DNA from: a virus
IMG/VR virus record: IMGVR_UViG_3300025655_000245
Coordinates: 1 to 26,294 of that record
DNA length: 26,294 nt
Direction: 5' to 3' (one strand)
Under the pieces are notes generated by a model, which ran no database searches, had not been told where the DNA came from, and saw nothing but the letters and a program-made list of their open reading frames with translations. This document shows, in pieces, positions 5,842 through 12,499 of this stretch. The position numbers and the translations under genes were made by a program. The stretch's first letter is position 1. Each line of letters begins with the position of its first letter.

Positions 5842-6005
5842 AAACAAATTTTCAAAGATTGATGACAGGTATTAGTATATCATCATTTGTAGCCTCTATA
5901 ATTATAGGAATAGACACTATAGTAGGTCATGGAAATAGTTGGTTTGGATTGATTTTACTAATAATAGGTATTATAACCTCTCAGTTTTCTGATGACATTG
6001 TATAA
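5838..6005 (+). CDS. Tiny membrane protein, 55 aa, paralog 1
   Basis: The frame starts at the ATG of the ATGA overlap with the previous gene and encodes MKTNFQRLMTG, then a hydrophobic segment (ISISSFVASIIIGI), a short loop GHGNSWFG and a second hydrophobic segment (LILLIIGIITS), ending FSDDIV. Two membrane helices are likely. The protein at 6051-6200 has the same plan, and both follow the same 28-nt sequence. Function unknown; such small phage membrane proteins often act in exclusion or lysis control. Confidence 0.7.
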   Translation: MKTNFQRLMTGISISSFVASIIIGIDTIVGHGNSWFGLILLIIGIITSQFSDDIV

Positions 6006-6009
6006 AAAA

Positions 6010-6048
6010 ATGAACTTAGAAACTTTACTTTATTTACCAACAAGTTTA
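6010..6048 (+). repeat. Chimeric recombination scar: RNA ligase start joined to AEP-like gene end
   Basis: Bases 6010-6024 equal the first 15 bases of the RNA ligase gene (6251-6265). Bases 6021-6048 equal 5805-5832, the 3' end of the AEP-like gene. The two meet at a shared AACT. The result is a 14-codon frame MNLETLLYLPTSLL that is probably not a functional gene. It looks like a relic of an unequal recombination that duplicated the region. Confidence 0.8.
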
Positions 6049-6050
6049 TT

Positions 6051-6200
6051 ATGATAGATAAAATTTTAAACGGATTAGCCATGTCACTATTTTTTTCAAC
6101 AGTTATATTATTTATAGGTTGGATATTTTCTAATATAAGTGGTTGGTTTTGGTTTATAGCACTTATATTATTCGTATTTGTAAATGAATTAACAGAATAA
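6051..6200 (+). CDS. Tiny membrane protein, 49 aa, paralog 2
   Basis: Starts at the ATG 2 nt after the 28-nt repeat. It encodes MIDKILNGLAMSLFF, a hydrophobic segment to about residue 26, a turn with NISGW, and a second hydrophobic segment FWFIALILFVFV, ending NELTE. The two-helix plan with a GW turn parallels the protein at 5838-6005. The last 14 nt of the gene belong to the 24-nt repeat shared with 4480-4503, so the C-terminus was apparently set by insertion of a promoter cassette. Confidence 0.68.
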   Translation: MIDKILNGLAMSLFFSTVILFIGWIFSNISGWFWFIALILFVFVNELTE

Positions 6201-6201
6201 A

Positions 6202-6233
6202 TTTGGATATGTGAATTATTTTTCTTACATTTA
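6202..6233 (+). promoter_or_regulatory. Bacteroidota-type promoter cassette
   Basis: TTTG at 6202-6205, 20 nt, TACATTTA at 6226-6233; the ATG of the RNA ligase starts at 6251. The 5' part is identical to the promoter at 4495. Confidence 0.87.
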
Positions 6234-6250
6234 CATATAATTAAAAGGTT

Positions 6251-7273
6251 ATGAACTTAGAAACTCTACATAAATACCAATCAGATGGTTTATTGTATTC
6301 ACAAACTCATCCAACCCTACCTTTAACTATTTGGAACTATACTGAAAAGGTTCAATATGAAGGTTTGTGGGATGAAGTTACTTTGTCTTGTAGAGGTTTA
6401 GTAACCGATGATAAAGGTAACATTGTGGCAAGACCATTCCGTAAATTCTTTAATATTGAAGAAGGTAAACATACACCAACTTCTGAGTTTGAGGTTTATG
6501 AAAAGATGGATGGTTCACTTATCATTCTATTTTGGTATGATGGTGTATGGGTTGTAGCAACAAGAGGTTCATTCACATCAGACCAAGCAGTTGCTGCATC
6601 TAAAATCTTCTTTGATAAATTAGAGCATAACTTTTCAATTGGTATCACTTATCTTTTTGAATTTACTGCAGGTTGGAACAGAATTGTGGTAGATTATGGT
6701 GATGAAGATAACTTAACTCTGTTAGGTGCAATCCGAACTGATGATGGAACTGAAGCAATATACAAAACCTTGAAACTAATTGCACGTGGTGCTAATTGTG
6801 ATGTAGTAAAAAGATATGATGGTATCTCAGATTACTCTACATTAAAAGGTATGGTTGAAGATAACCACGAGGGCTTTGTAGTTCGATTCTCAAATGGAGA
6901 TAGAATGAAAGTGAAAGGTGAAGAGTATATCAGATTACATCGAGTAATGACTAACCTTTCTACTACTGCAGTATGGGAAGTATTGGCAAATGGTGGTTCA
7001 ATGGATACTTTGTTGAAAGATGTTCCTGATGAGTTTTACGATAAAGTAAATGAAGTAGTTAAAGACTTATCTATCAGATTTGAAAACATCAAAAAAGATT
7101 ATATGTCTTACTTCCTTGATATTACTAACCGGGTAGTTTCAACTAACCGTAAAGGATTTGCGGAAGAAGCTAAAAGATATAATCATCCATCGCTACTTTT
7201 TGGTCTTTTGGATGGTAAAGATATCAATCAATCAATTTGGAAAATATTAAAGCCAGAATTCAGAAAACTTTAA
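6251..7273 (+). CDS. rnlA: T4 RnlA-type RNA ligase (Rnl1 family)
   Basis: A 340-residue ATP-dependent nucleotidyl transferase. Motif I is KMDGSL with the adenylated lysine K85. Motif IIIa lies in YLFEFTAGWNRIV (about 134-146), motif IV in HEGFVVRF (E207) and motif V in MKVKGEEY (K220, K222). A C-terminal helical domain of roughly 100 residues follows. The spacing and the segment CRGLVTDDKGNIVARPFRKFFN resemble T4 RNA ligase 1 (374 aa). In T4 the enzyme seals tRNA cut by a host anticodon nuclease. The enzyme joins 5'-phosphate to 3'-OH RNA ends using ATP. It forms a one-gene unit with its own promoter. Kinase (3432) and HAD phosphatase (9402) genes nearby fit a repair pathway. Confidence 0.92.
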   Translation: MNLETLHKYQSDGLLYSQTHPTLPLTIWNYTEKVQYEGLWDEVTLSCRGLVTDDKGNIVARPFRKFFNIEEGKHTPTSEFEVYEKMDGSLIILFWYDGVWVVATRGSFTSDQAVAASKIFFDKLEHNFSIGITYLFEFTAGWNRIVVDYGDEDNLTLLGAIRTDDGTEAIYKTLKLIARGANCDVVKRYDGISDYSTLKGMVEDNHEGFVVRFSNGDRMKVKGEEYIRLHRVMTNLSTTAVWEVLANGGSMDTLLKDVPDEFYDKVNEVVKDLSIRFENIKKDYMSYFLDITNRVVSTNRKGFAEEAKRYNHPSLLFGLLDGKDINQSIWKILKPEFRKL

Positions 7274-7280
7274 TTAAAAA

Positions 7281-7312
7281 TTTGGATATCTGAATTATTG
7301 TTCGTATATTTA
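7281..7312 (+). promoter_or_regulatory. Bacteroidota-type promoter cassette
   Basis: TTTG at 7281-7284, 20 nt, TATATTTA at 7305-7312; the ATG starts at 7334. It should drive the tightly packed unit 7334-10004. Confidence 0.86.
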
Positions 7313-7333
7313 TATTATTAAAAATAAAAGGTT

Positions 7334-7546
7334 ATGATTAAAGGTTTAATAGAAACTATAGCTACTCAAGTTTTGGCTAGTGAATTTAATGAAATGTTAA
7401 TTGAAGATAACATATCTCATATTGTTATAAATTCTACTCCTAATTTATTAGATATAGGATATTATCAAGTTTTTTTACCAATATTAGGAATAACTGTTAA
7501 TTATTACAATGGAACTTTTTCAAATTTAAAGTCAGATGAAGAATAG
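7334..7546 (+). CDS. Hypothetical protein, 70 aa
   Basis: A small, mildly hydrophobic protein starting MIKGLIETIATQVLASEFNE. It contains no clear transmembrane helix or catalytic motif. The start follows AAAAGGTTATG after a promoter. Its 3' end overlaps the metallophosphoesterase start by 11 nt, implying coupling. Not recognised. Confidence 0.7.
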   Translation: MIKGLIETIATQVLASEFNEMLIEDNISHIVINSTPNLLDIGYYQVFLPILGITVNYYNGTFSNLKSDEE

Positions 7547-8219
7547 AATTACATTTATATCAGATACACATACTAAACACGAACTATGTGAAGCAGATTT
7601 ACCAGGTGGTGATATCTTAATCCATTCTGGTGATATTATGGGTAGTGGTTATCGGTGGACTGAGTTACAAGACTTTTTATATTGGTTTAATAGTTTAGAT
7701 CAATACAAACACAAAATCTTTATTGCTGGTAATCATGATAGATTGTTTGAATCAAATTACAATGATGTTACCCAAATGGTTAGAGAGTATCCAAATATTA
7801 ATTACTTACAAGATTCATTTTGTAATATTGAAGGATTAAGAATTTGGGGTTCACCATGGCAGCCTGAATTTTTTGATTGGGCATTTAACTTACCACATAA
7901 TGGTGAAGATTTAAGAGAGAAGTGGAGTTTGATTCCAAACCCAATTGATATCTTAGTGACTCACGGGCCTGCTTTCGGTCATTTAGACATATCAGGTTAT
8001 GGTAATCAGAATGTAGGTTGTGAATTACTTAGAGAACGAATTAATGTAGTAAAACCATTAATACATTGTTTTGGACATGTTCATGGAAGTGCAGGTTATA
8101 AGTTTGATGGAACAACTCATTATTTTAATGCTTCAGTATTAGATGAAAGATATGAGTATAGAAATAAACCAATGACAATTGATTTAGATTTAGAAACAAG
8201 AGAAATAGAATTTGTATGA
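7536..8219 (+). CDS. Calcineurin-like metallophosphoesterase, MPPED/Ser-Thr-phosphatase type, 227 aa
   Basis: Motifs in order are ISDTHTKH (D10, H12), IHSGDIMG (D33), IAGNHDRL (N66, H67, D68), VTHGPAFG and FGHVHGSAG. Together they form a complete two-metal site. The later segment THYFNASVLDERYEYRNKP is typical of the MPPED1-like branch of metallophosphoesterases. It is clearly distinct from the protein at 2658, so this phage carries two different members. Substrate unknown; activity against 2',3'-cyclic nucleotides is known in the MPPED branch and would suit RNA-end healing, but this is inference. It overlaps the preceding gene by 11 nt and the next gene by 4 nt. Confidence 0.93.
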   Translation: MKNRITFISDTHTKHELCEADLPGGDILIHSGDIMGSGYRWTELQDFLYWFNSLDQYKHKIFIAGNHDRLFESNYNDVTQMVREYPNINYLQDSFCNIEGLRIWGSPWQPEFFDWAFNLPHNGEDLREKWSLIPNPIDILVTHGPAFGHLDISGYGNQNVGCELLRERINVVKPLIHCFGHVHGSAGYKFDGTTHYFNASVLDERYEYRNKPMTIDLDLETREIEFV

Positions 8220-8647
8220 AAGAATATCTAGTTAAAGTTTACGAAGACAGGACAGAGTGGTACCTAAACGGCAAACTTCACAGAGAAGATGGTCCTGCCA
8301 TTGAATGGGCTGATGGTGATAAATCATGGTACTTAAATGGTAAACTTCATCGAGAAGATGGACCAGCTCGTGAATGGGCTAGTAGTGGTAAATCATGGTG
8401 GTTAAACGATAAACGCCACAGAGAAGATGGTCCTGCCATTGAATGGGCTGATGGTAGTAAATCATGGTTCTTAAACGGTAACCGTCATAGAGAAGACGGC
8501 CCTGCAATTGAATGGGCTGATGGTAGTAAAGAATGGTGGATTGAAGGCAAGCGATTAACCGAAACTGAGTTCAATCAAAGAACAAAATCATGCTCAGGTA
8601 AGATAGTAGAAATAGATGGTAAAAAGTACAAATTAACTGAGTTATGA
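8216..8647 (+). CDS. HREDGPA-repeat protein, four repeats, 143 aa
   Basis: After a 14-residue N-terminal strand (MKEYLVKVYEDRTE) the protein consists of four 23-residue repeats (residues 15-106), each of the form W-x-LNGK-x-HREDGPA-x-EWA-x-G-x-KS. A partial fifth unit and a C-terminal segment FNQRTKSCSGKIVEIDGKKY follow. The pattern recalls MORN-like or beta-meander repeats found in phages and giant viruses; no enzymatic function is known to me. The start overlaps the preceding stop (ATGA), and the identical N-terminal sequence of the paralog at 10058 supports it. The Arg/Glu/Asp-rich faces suggest a binding surface. Confidence 0.88.
   Translation: MKEYLVKVYEDRTEWYLNGKLHREDGPAIEWADGDKSWYLNGKLHREDGPAREWASSGKSWWLNDKRHREDGPAIEWADGSKSWFLNGNRHREDGPAIEWADGSKEWWIEGKRLTETEFNQRTKSCSGKIVEIDGKKYKLTEL
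8258..8533 (+). repeat. Tandem coding repeat, 4 x 69 bp
   Basis: Four consecutive 69-bp units encode the 23-residue HREDGPA repeats. The units remain similar at the DNA level (for example GAAGATGGTCCTGCCATTGA recurs), so the copy number could change by slippage or recombination, also with the three-unit paralog at 10100-10306. Confidence 0.9.
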
Positions 8648-8757
8648 GTGGGTTAGAATTATATATAGCATTACTACCAATAATAGTTGGTATAATCGGT
8701 ATTGCATTTGAATTACAAAAGATTCGTAAACTATTAGAAAGGAATGAGAAACTTTAA
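8644..8757 (+). CDS. Tiny membrane protein, 37 aa
   Basis: A short frame starting at the ATG of an ATGA overlap with the repeat-protein gene. It encodes MSGLELYIALLPIIVGIIGIAFEL, one membrane helix, followed by a basic amphipathic tail QKIRKLLERNEKL. It overlaps the next gene by 14 nt. The overlap on both sides and the clean topology support a real gene. Function unknown. Confidence 0.62.
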   Translation: MSGLELYIALLPIIVGIIGIAFELQKIRKLLERNEKL

Positions 8758-9223
8758 TTACATAAAAGTATTTAATTCACCTTTTAAAAGACCGAAACTG
8801 AAATGGTATTTTGGTAAGATTGCAATTGGGACACCTTACTTCTTTCCAAGAAGGTGGATTAATAATCCTGATAAACCAGGTTACCAAAAAGCAGTTCCAA
8901 AAAAGATTGGATTTGATTTTGTTGGATTAGGATACAAAACTAAATGGGATGAACATGATTATAGATTTGAATATGGTCCGCTTATTTCATTTGTATTCTT
9001 TAAATGGCAGATTGCTCTAATGTTAGATGTTCCATATCCAGAACATTATTGGGTTTGTTGGTTGACTTACGAAAATGATACAGATAAAGATTTGTTATCT
9101 ACAGAAGCACGAATTAAAATAGCAAAAGAAATTAATCCTGAAGTTTGGTTATCGAGTCAAGGAATTGGTAAACAAGAAACAATTTGTTATTGGGATAAAG
9201 TTTTAAAAGATAAGTGGTTATGA
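8744..9223 (+). CDS. Conserved phage protein of unknown function, 159 aa
   Basis: It is rich in aromatic residues, with KWYFGKIAIGTPYFFPRRW (about 20-38), GFDFVGLGYKTKWDEHDYRF, FVFFKWQIAL and PYPEHYWVCWLTYENDTD. I recognise this pattern as a recurrent hypothetical protein in many phages, where it is fairly well conserved, but no function is assigned. Mostly soluble despite the aromatic content. ATG 8744 overlaps the previous small gene by 14 nt, and the stop overlaps the next ATG (ATGA). Confidence 0.82.
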   Translation: MRNFNYIKVFNSPFKRPKLKWYFGKIAIGTPYFFPRRWINNPDKPGYQKAVPKKIGFDFVGLGYKTKWDEHDYRFEYGPLISFVFFKWQIALMLDVPYPEHYWVCWLTYENDTDKDLLSTEARIKIAKEINPEVWLSSQGIGKQETICYWDKVLKDKWL

Positions 9224-9405
9224 AACGAGAAATAATTGATAAACTAAAAGACTTCATTGATGCATTTGAAACTGAGTATGGTGATGTTGAAGGATTTGAA
9301 ATCAGTTTGGAACATCCTATTGTGGGTGGTGAACGACAGAGTTTTGCAGACATCAAAGAGTTTGTAGTAAAAAGAATTGTAAGAGAAGAAATTGAATTAA
9401 AATGA
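9220..9405 (+). CDS. Hypothetical protein, 61 aa
   Basis: A small acidic, largely helical protein (MKREIIDKLKDFIDAFETEYGD). ATG 9220 is preferred over the GTG at 9214, because ATG gives the ATGA overlap with the previous gene and the usual GGTTATG context. Its stop again overlaps the next start. No family recognised. Confidence 0.72.
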   Translation: MKREIIDKLKDFIDAFETEYGDVEGFEISLEHPIVGGERQSFADIKEFVVKRIVREEIELK

Positions 9406-10004
9406 AAGTAATATTTTTAGATAATGATGGAGTAATCTGCCTTTCTAACAATTGGGGTAGTAGATTCAAAAAGCAGAGGGCATTCTTTACTAAAGATAAT
9501 CCACGTAAAGGTCTTGCAAAGAATGGCCCTGTTGAGGTTCGTTTTGATAACTTTGATAAGAAAGCAATTGAAGTTCTTAATTCAATCTTAGAAGAGACTG
9601 GAGCAGAGATAGTAGTATCATCAGATTGGCGACTTCATGCAAATCTCGAAGAGCTAGGTGATTACTACCAAGCTCAAGGTATCATCAAACGTCCAATTGG
9701 AGTTACTGAAAGATTTAAGGATATCTTCCCAAAAGAATGGTCTGTGTTAAGATTCAGAGCTGATTTGGAATTAGAACGAAGTATGGAAATTCAACATTGG
9801 GTAGATGCACATACAGAAATTACACAATGGGTTGCAATTGATGATTTAGATATGAGTGTTAAGTTCTTAGGAGCTCATTTTGCTGCAAAAGATGCATCTG
9901 ATAAAAAGCCAGGTTTAAAAAACTTTGTTCATACACCTCGTATTAGAGAAGGTATCAAACAAACAGGAGTTAAAGAAAAAATAATTAACTTTTTAATAAA
10001 ATAA
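9402..10004 (+). CDS. HAD-superfamily phosphatase (HAD_SAK-like), 200 aa
   Basis: Motif I is FLDNDGVI with D7 (nucleophile) and D9 (acid/base). Motif II is VVSSDWR (residues 71-77), and a motif IV acidic pair lies in AIDDLDM (D147, D148). This layout with SSDWR matches the HAD domain found in swiss-army-knife RNA-repair proteins (HAD_SAK). T4 Pnkp uses an analogous HAD domain to remove 3'-phosphates. A lone HAD phosphatase in the same phage as a lone Pnkp-like kinase (3432) and an Rnl1-type ligase (6251) suggests a divided end-healing system. Last gene of the 7334 unit; the start overlaps the previous stop. Confidence 0.87.
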   Translation: MKVIFLDNDGVICLSNNWGSRFKKQRAFFTKDNPRKGLAKNGPVEVRFDNFDKKAIEVLNSILEETGAEIVVSSDWRLHANLEELGDYYQAQGIIKRPIGVTERFKDIFPKEWSVLRFRADLELERSMEIQHWVDAHTEITQWVAIDDLDMSVKFLGAHFAAKDASDKKPGLKNFVHTPRIREGIKQTGVKEKIINFLIK

Positions 10005-10005
10005 A

Positions 10006-10037
10006 TTTGGTTCCCTGAAAAATTATTCGTATATTTA
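10006..10037 (+). promoter_or_regulatory. Bacteroidota-type promoter cassette (divergent spacer)
   Basis: TTTG at 10006-10009, 20 nt, TATATTTA at 10030-10037. The spacer differs from the other copies in its first half, while box spacing is unchanged. Transcription should start after about 10040, so the ATG at 10040 would lie at or before the transcript start; this favours ATG 10058 for the next gene. Confidence 0.84.
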
Positions 10038-10057
10038 CAATGTTAAAAAATAAAGTT

Positions 10058-10420
10058 ATGAAAGAATATCATGTAAAAGTTTACGAAGACAGGACAGAAT
10101 GGTTCTTAAACGGTAAACGCCACAGAGAAGATGGTCCAGCTCGTGAATGGGCTGATGGTGATAAATCATGGTATCTTAATGGTCAACTTCACCGAGAAGA
10201 TGGACCTGCCTATGAAGGGGCTAGTGGTACTAAATCATGGTTTATTAATGGTCAACGCCACCGAGAAGGAGGCCCTGCCATTGAATGGGTTGATGGTAGT
10301 AAAGAATGGTGGATTGAAGGCAAGCGATTAACCGAAGAAGAATTCAACCAGAGAACAAAATCTTGTAACGGAAAGATAGTAGAAATAGATGGTAAGAAAT
10401 ACAAATTAACAGAAATATGA
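10058..10420 (+). CDS. HREDGPA-repeat protein, three repeats, 120 aa (paralog of 8216-8647)
   Basis: Same architecture as the protein at 8216: N-terminal strand MKEYHVKVYEDRTE, three 23-residue repeats (residues 15-83) and an almost identical C-terminal 37 residues ending in KKYKLTEI. One repeat is degenerate (HREGGPA) and another has EGAS in place of EWAD, so it is diverging. ATG 10058 is chosen because it aligns with the paralog start and lies 20 nt after the -7 box. An upstream in-frame ATG at 10040 is too close to the promoter. The stop overlaps the lipoprotein start. Function unknown. Confidence 0.87.
   Translation: MKEYHVKVYEDRTEWFLNGKRHREDGPAREWADGDKSWYLNGQLHREDGPAYEGASGTKSWFINGQRHREGGPAIEWVDGSKEWWIEGKRLTEEEFNQRTKSCNGKIVEIDGKKYKLTEI
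10100..10306 (+). repeat. Tandem coding repeat, 3 x 69 bp
   Basis: Three 69-bp units homologous to those at 8258-8533. Together with the shared flanks this shows duplication of the whole gene and loss or gain of one unit. Confidence 0.88.
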
Positions 10421-10677
10421 AACAAACACTTATAGCAGTAACAGTTGCTTTATCACTTGCATCATGCACCGAAAATGCTCGTGTAAAACGATTTGGCGGA
10501 AATGGTGATATTGAATTAGAACCAGGTCAAAAATTAGATATGGTAACTTGGAAAGGTAATGCTTTATGGATTCTAACATCTAATAGACCAGATTCAGTTA
10601 AACCACAAACTTATCAATTCTCTGAGAAATCATCTTGGGGTGTTATTGAAGGTAATTATACAATCATAGAAAAATAA
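10417..10677 (+). CDS. Small lipoprotein, 86 aa
   Basis: An N-terminal signal MKQTLIAVTVALSLASC has a lipobox (LASC) with Cys17 as the likely lipidated residue. The mature part, TENARVKRFGGNGDIELEPG then VTWKGNALWILTSNRP, forms a small beta domain. I recall similar small lipoproteins in diverse phages, without known function. It starts inside the ATGA overlap of the repeat-protein gene. A lipoprotein in the accessory region could alter the host envelope, for example in superinfection exclusion; this is inference. Confidence 0.82.
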   Translation: MKQTLIAVTVALSLASCTENARVKRFGGNGDIELEPGQKLDMVTWKGNALWILTSNRPDSVKPQTYQFSEKSSWGVIEGNYTIIEK

Positions 10678-10713
10678 ACAAAATCAATAAAAACCAATTT
10701 AAAAAAGGAAAAC

Positions 10714-10998
10714 ATGAGAGAAAATGAAGTATTACAACCTGCAATTGAAGTAGCAGAACAACCAATGGACGAAGCAATGACAGAATCAGCATCAAAAAAT
10801 TATCGCCGAAGTGATAGAGAAGTGTTAAGAGACTACGAAATCGGTATTAAATTTTTATCAGGTAGAGGATGTATCATTAATGTAGGATGTAAACAAATTG
10901 CATTTGAAGATAATCAAAAGGCAATGGAAGCATTAAATGCTTATGTATCAAATCCATTTGAAGAATCAGAAAAGTGGAATCAAATTTTTAATCAATAA
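10714..10998 (+). CDS. Hypothetical protein, 94 aa
   Basis: An acidic, soluble protein. The N-terminal 35 residues are Glu/Ala-rich and probably disordered (EVLQPAIEVAEQPMDEAMTE). A small globular part follows with GIKFLSGRGCIINVGCKQIAFED and a helix KAMEALNAYVSN. The start is unusual here in having an AAAAAAGGAAAAC leader, which resembles a Shine-Dalgarno site. It lies in the same transcription unit as the lipoprotein and the SPFH gene. No family recognised. Confidence 0.75.
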   Translation: MRENEVLQPAIEVAEQPMDEAMTESASKNYRRSDREVLRDYEIGIKFLSGRGCIINVGCKQIAFEDNQKAMEALNAYVSNPFEESEKWNQIFNQ

Positions 10999-11019
10999 TC
11001 AATTTAAATTTTATAAGTT

Positions 11020-12444
11020 ATGTTAACATTTATCGGACTATTAGTAATCACCTTAGGTATTACAGCATTAATTTGGAATAACATCAAACGACAAAAAGAT
11101 GCTGAAGATATTAAAAACCAAGAGTATAATGAGAGTAGAAGAGATTCTTATTACCACAAACGCATAGTAAATATGCCAGCCTTCCCAATTGGTATGAAAC
11201 CATTATATCTATTCATTATAGGTATTGCTATCATTGGATTAAACGGTTTATTCTTTTGGGCAAATGCAGGAACAGCATACGCAGTTCAGTATCCTTGGGG
11301 TGGAGATAAAATGATTAAAACTCAAGGTTTGAAATTTATGGGATGGGGTAGAGTTATTCCTCTATCATATGAAATTTCAATTAAGGATATTATACCACAG
11401 GTAGATTCAGATGGTGATGAAAAACGTATACCAGAATCAGAAGATGGTATCTATAATCGTAGGTCATCATTGTGGGAGTTCTCAGATGCAATTAAAGCAA
11501 AAATTGCAACAGCAGTTGTAGTTGGTATTAATGTGGATGATGAAGAAGTATTCCTTAATATGGCAGACCGTAACCGAAGTGAATCTAAATTAATTCAAGG
11601 TAGGGTAATTCCAAATATTGATGCGGCTTTAAAGAATACTTGTAAGTTAATGGATGCACAAGAATATATCTCAGGTAAAGCATCTGATTTTGATAGATAC
11701 TTTAGAGACCAATTAGAAAATGGTATGTATTTAGTTGAAGAATATACAGCAGAATCCTCAGACCCAGAAGTGATTGGTGATACTACAACTATTAGAACCA
11801 TTAAAGCATCTAATACCAATAAACAAACCAAATATAGAATCAAACGAGATGAACAAGGTAATATTATGCGAGATAATAAATCTAATACCTTAAAACAATA
11901 TGGTATTGTTATTTATCAGGCACAGGTTACAGGTATTGATTGGGAAGATTCATTTGATGAAAGATTACAATTACAAAAAGAGCAGGTTGCTCAAACTCAA
12001 TTAGAAAAGCAAGAAGCTGAAAAAGAATTCTATAGAGCAAAGAAAGAGATTGCTAAAGGTGAATCTGAAAAGGCAGCTGAAAGAGCTAAGTTGGAAAAGG
12101 AACAAATCAAATTGACTATTGCAGCTGAAACGGAAGCTAAGGTTGCTGAACAGAATCTAATTGCAGAACGTAAAAAGTTAGAAGTAGCTAAATTGGCAGC
12201 ACAATCTAAGAAAGTGGCAGCAGATGCTCAATACTATGAAAACTCTAAGTTGGTTAGTGCGGGTTTAACTCCACAAGAAAAAGCTCAATTAGAATTGGAT
12301 AAAGCAATTGGTGTAGCAGCAGAGTTTGCTAAAATGTCAACACCACAAGTTATCATTAATAATGATGGTAATGGTAAAGGTGGTGATTTAACCAATGCAC
12401 TTATACAAGCTGAAATGGCTAAACGGTTAATTAATAAACAATAA
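11020..12444 (+). CDS. SPFH/band-7 family membrane protein, 474 aa
   Basis: Two N-terminal hydrophobic segments (about residues 1-20 and 62-82) are followed by a domain of about 200 residues with band-7-like features (VVVGINVDDEEVFLNM, VIPNIDAALKNTCKLMDAQEYISGK, IVIYQAQVTGIDWEDSFDERLQ). A long Ala/Glu/Lys-rich coiled coil spans about 320-415 (repeated EKEQ, AAE, AKVAEQ), with a C-terminal VIINNDGNGKGGDLTN segment. This is the organisation of stomatin/prohibitin/HflK-like proteins that form large membrane rings. Its role in a phage is unknown; membrane microdomain formation or protection of phage proteins from FtsH-like proteases are possibilities. Last gene of its unit, with a terminator 26 nt after the stop. 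Confidence 0.85.
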   Translation: MLTFIGLLVITLGITALIWNNIKRQKDAEDIKNQEYNESRRDSYYHKRIVNMPAFPIGMKPLYLFIIGIAIIGLNGLFFWANAGTAYAVQYPWGGDKMIKTQGLKFMGWGRVIPLSYEISIKDIIPQVDSDGDEKRIPESEDGIYNRRSSLWEFSDAIKAKIATAVVVGINVDDEEVFLNMADRNRSESKLIQGRVIPNIDAALKNTCKLMDAQEYISGKASDFDRYFRDQLENGMYLVEEYTAESSDPEVIGDTTTIRTIKASNTNKQTKYRIKRDEQGNIMRDNKSNTLKQYGIVIYQAQVTGIDWEDSFDERLQLQKEQVAQTQLEKQEAEKEFYRAKKEIAKGESEKAAERAKLEKEQIKLTIAAETEAKVAEQNLIAERKKLEVAKLAAQSKKVAADAQYYENSKLVSAGLTPQEKAQLELDKAIGVAAEFAKMSTPQVIINNDGNGKGGDLTNALIQAEMAKRLINKQ

Positions 12445-12470
12445 AAACTCTGTGTTTGTAACTATATGGG

Positions 12471-12499
12471 GGAGATTTGGCTATGTCAAATCTCCTTTG
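12471..12499 (+). terminator. Intrinsic terminator overlapping a promoter, second copy
   Basis: A 9-bp perfect stem GGAGATTTG (12471-12479) pairs with CAAATCTCC (12487-12495) around loop GCTATGT, then TTTG. Loop and architecture equal those at 1131-1157, while the stem differs with base pairing kept. It should end the SPFH transcript. The T-tract is short (three T), so read-through is likely. Confidence 0.8.

Noticed and set aside
6010-6054. 14-codon frame MNLETLLYLPTSLL as a small gene
   Set aside because: It is explained completely as a chimera of the starts and ends of two neighbouring genes.
8258-8533. Regular 69-bp repeats considered as a CRISPR-like or structural DNA array
   Set aside because: There are no spacer sequences between units, and the repeats encode a regular 23-residue protein motif in an open frame.
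10131-10331. Second forward frame inside the HREDGPA-repeat gene
   Set aside because: The 69-bp periodicity keeps shifted frames free of stops. The frame has no start context and its product is a shifted repeat; the main frame is supported by its paralog.
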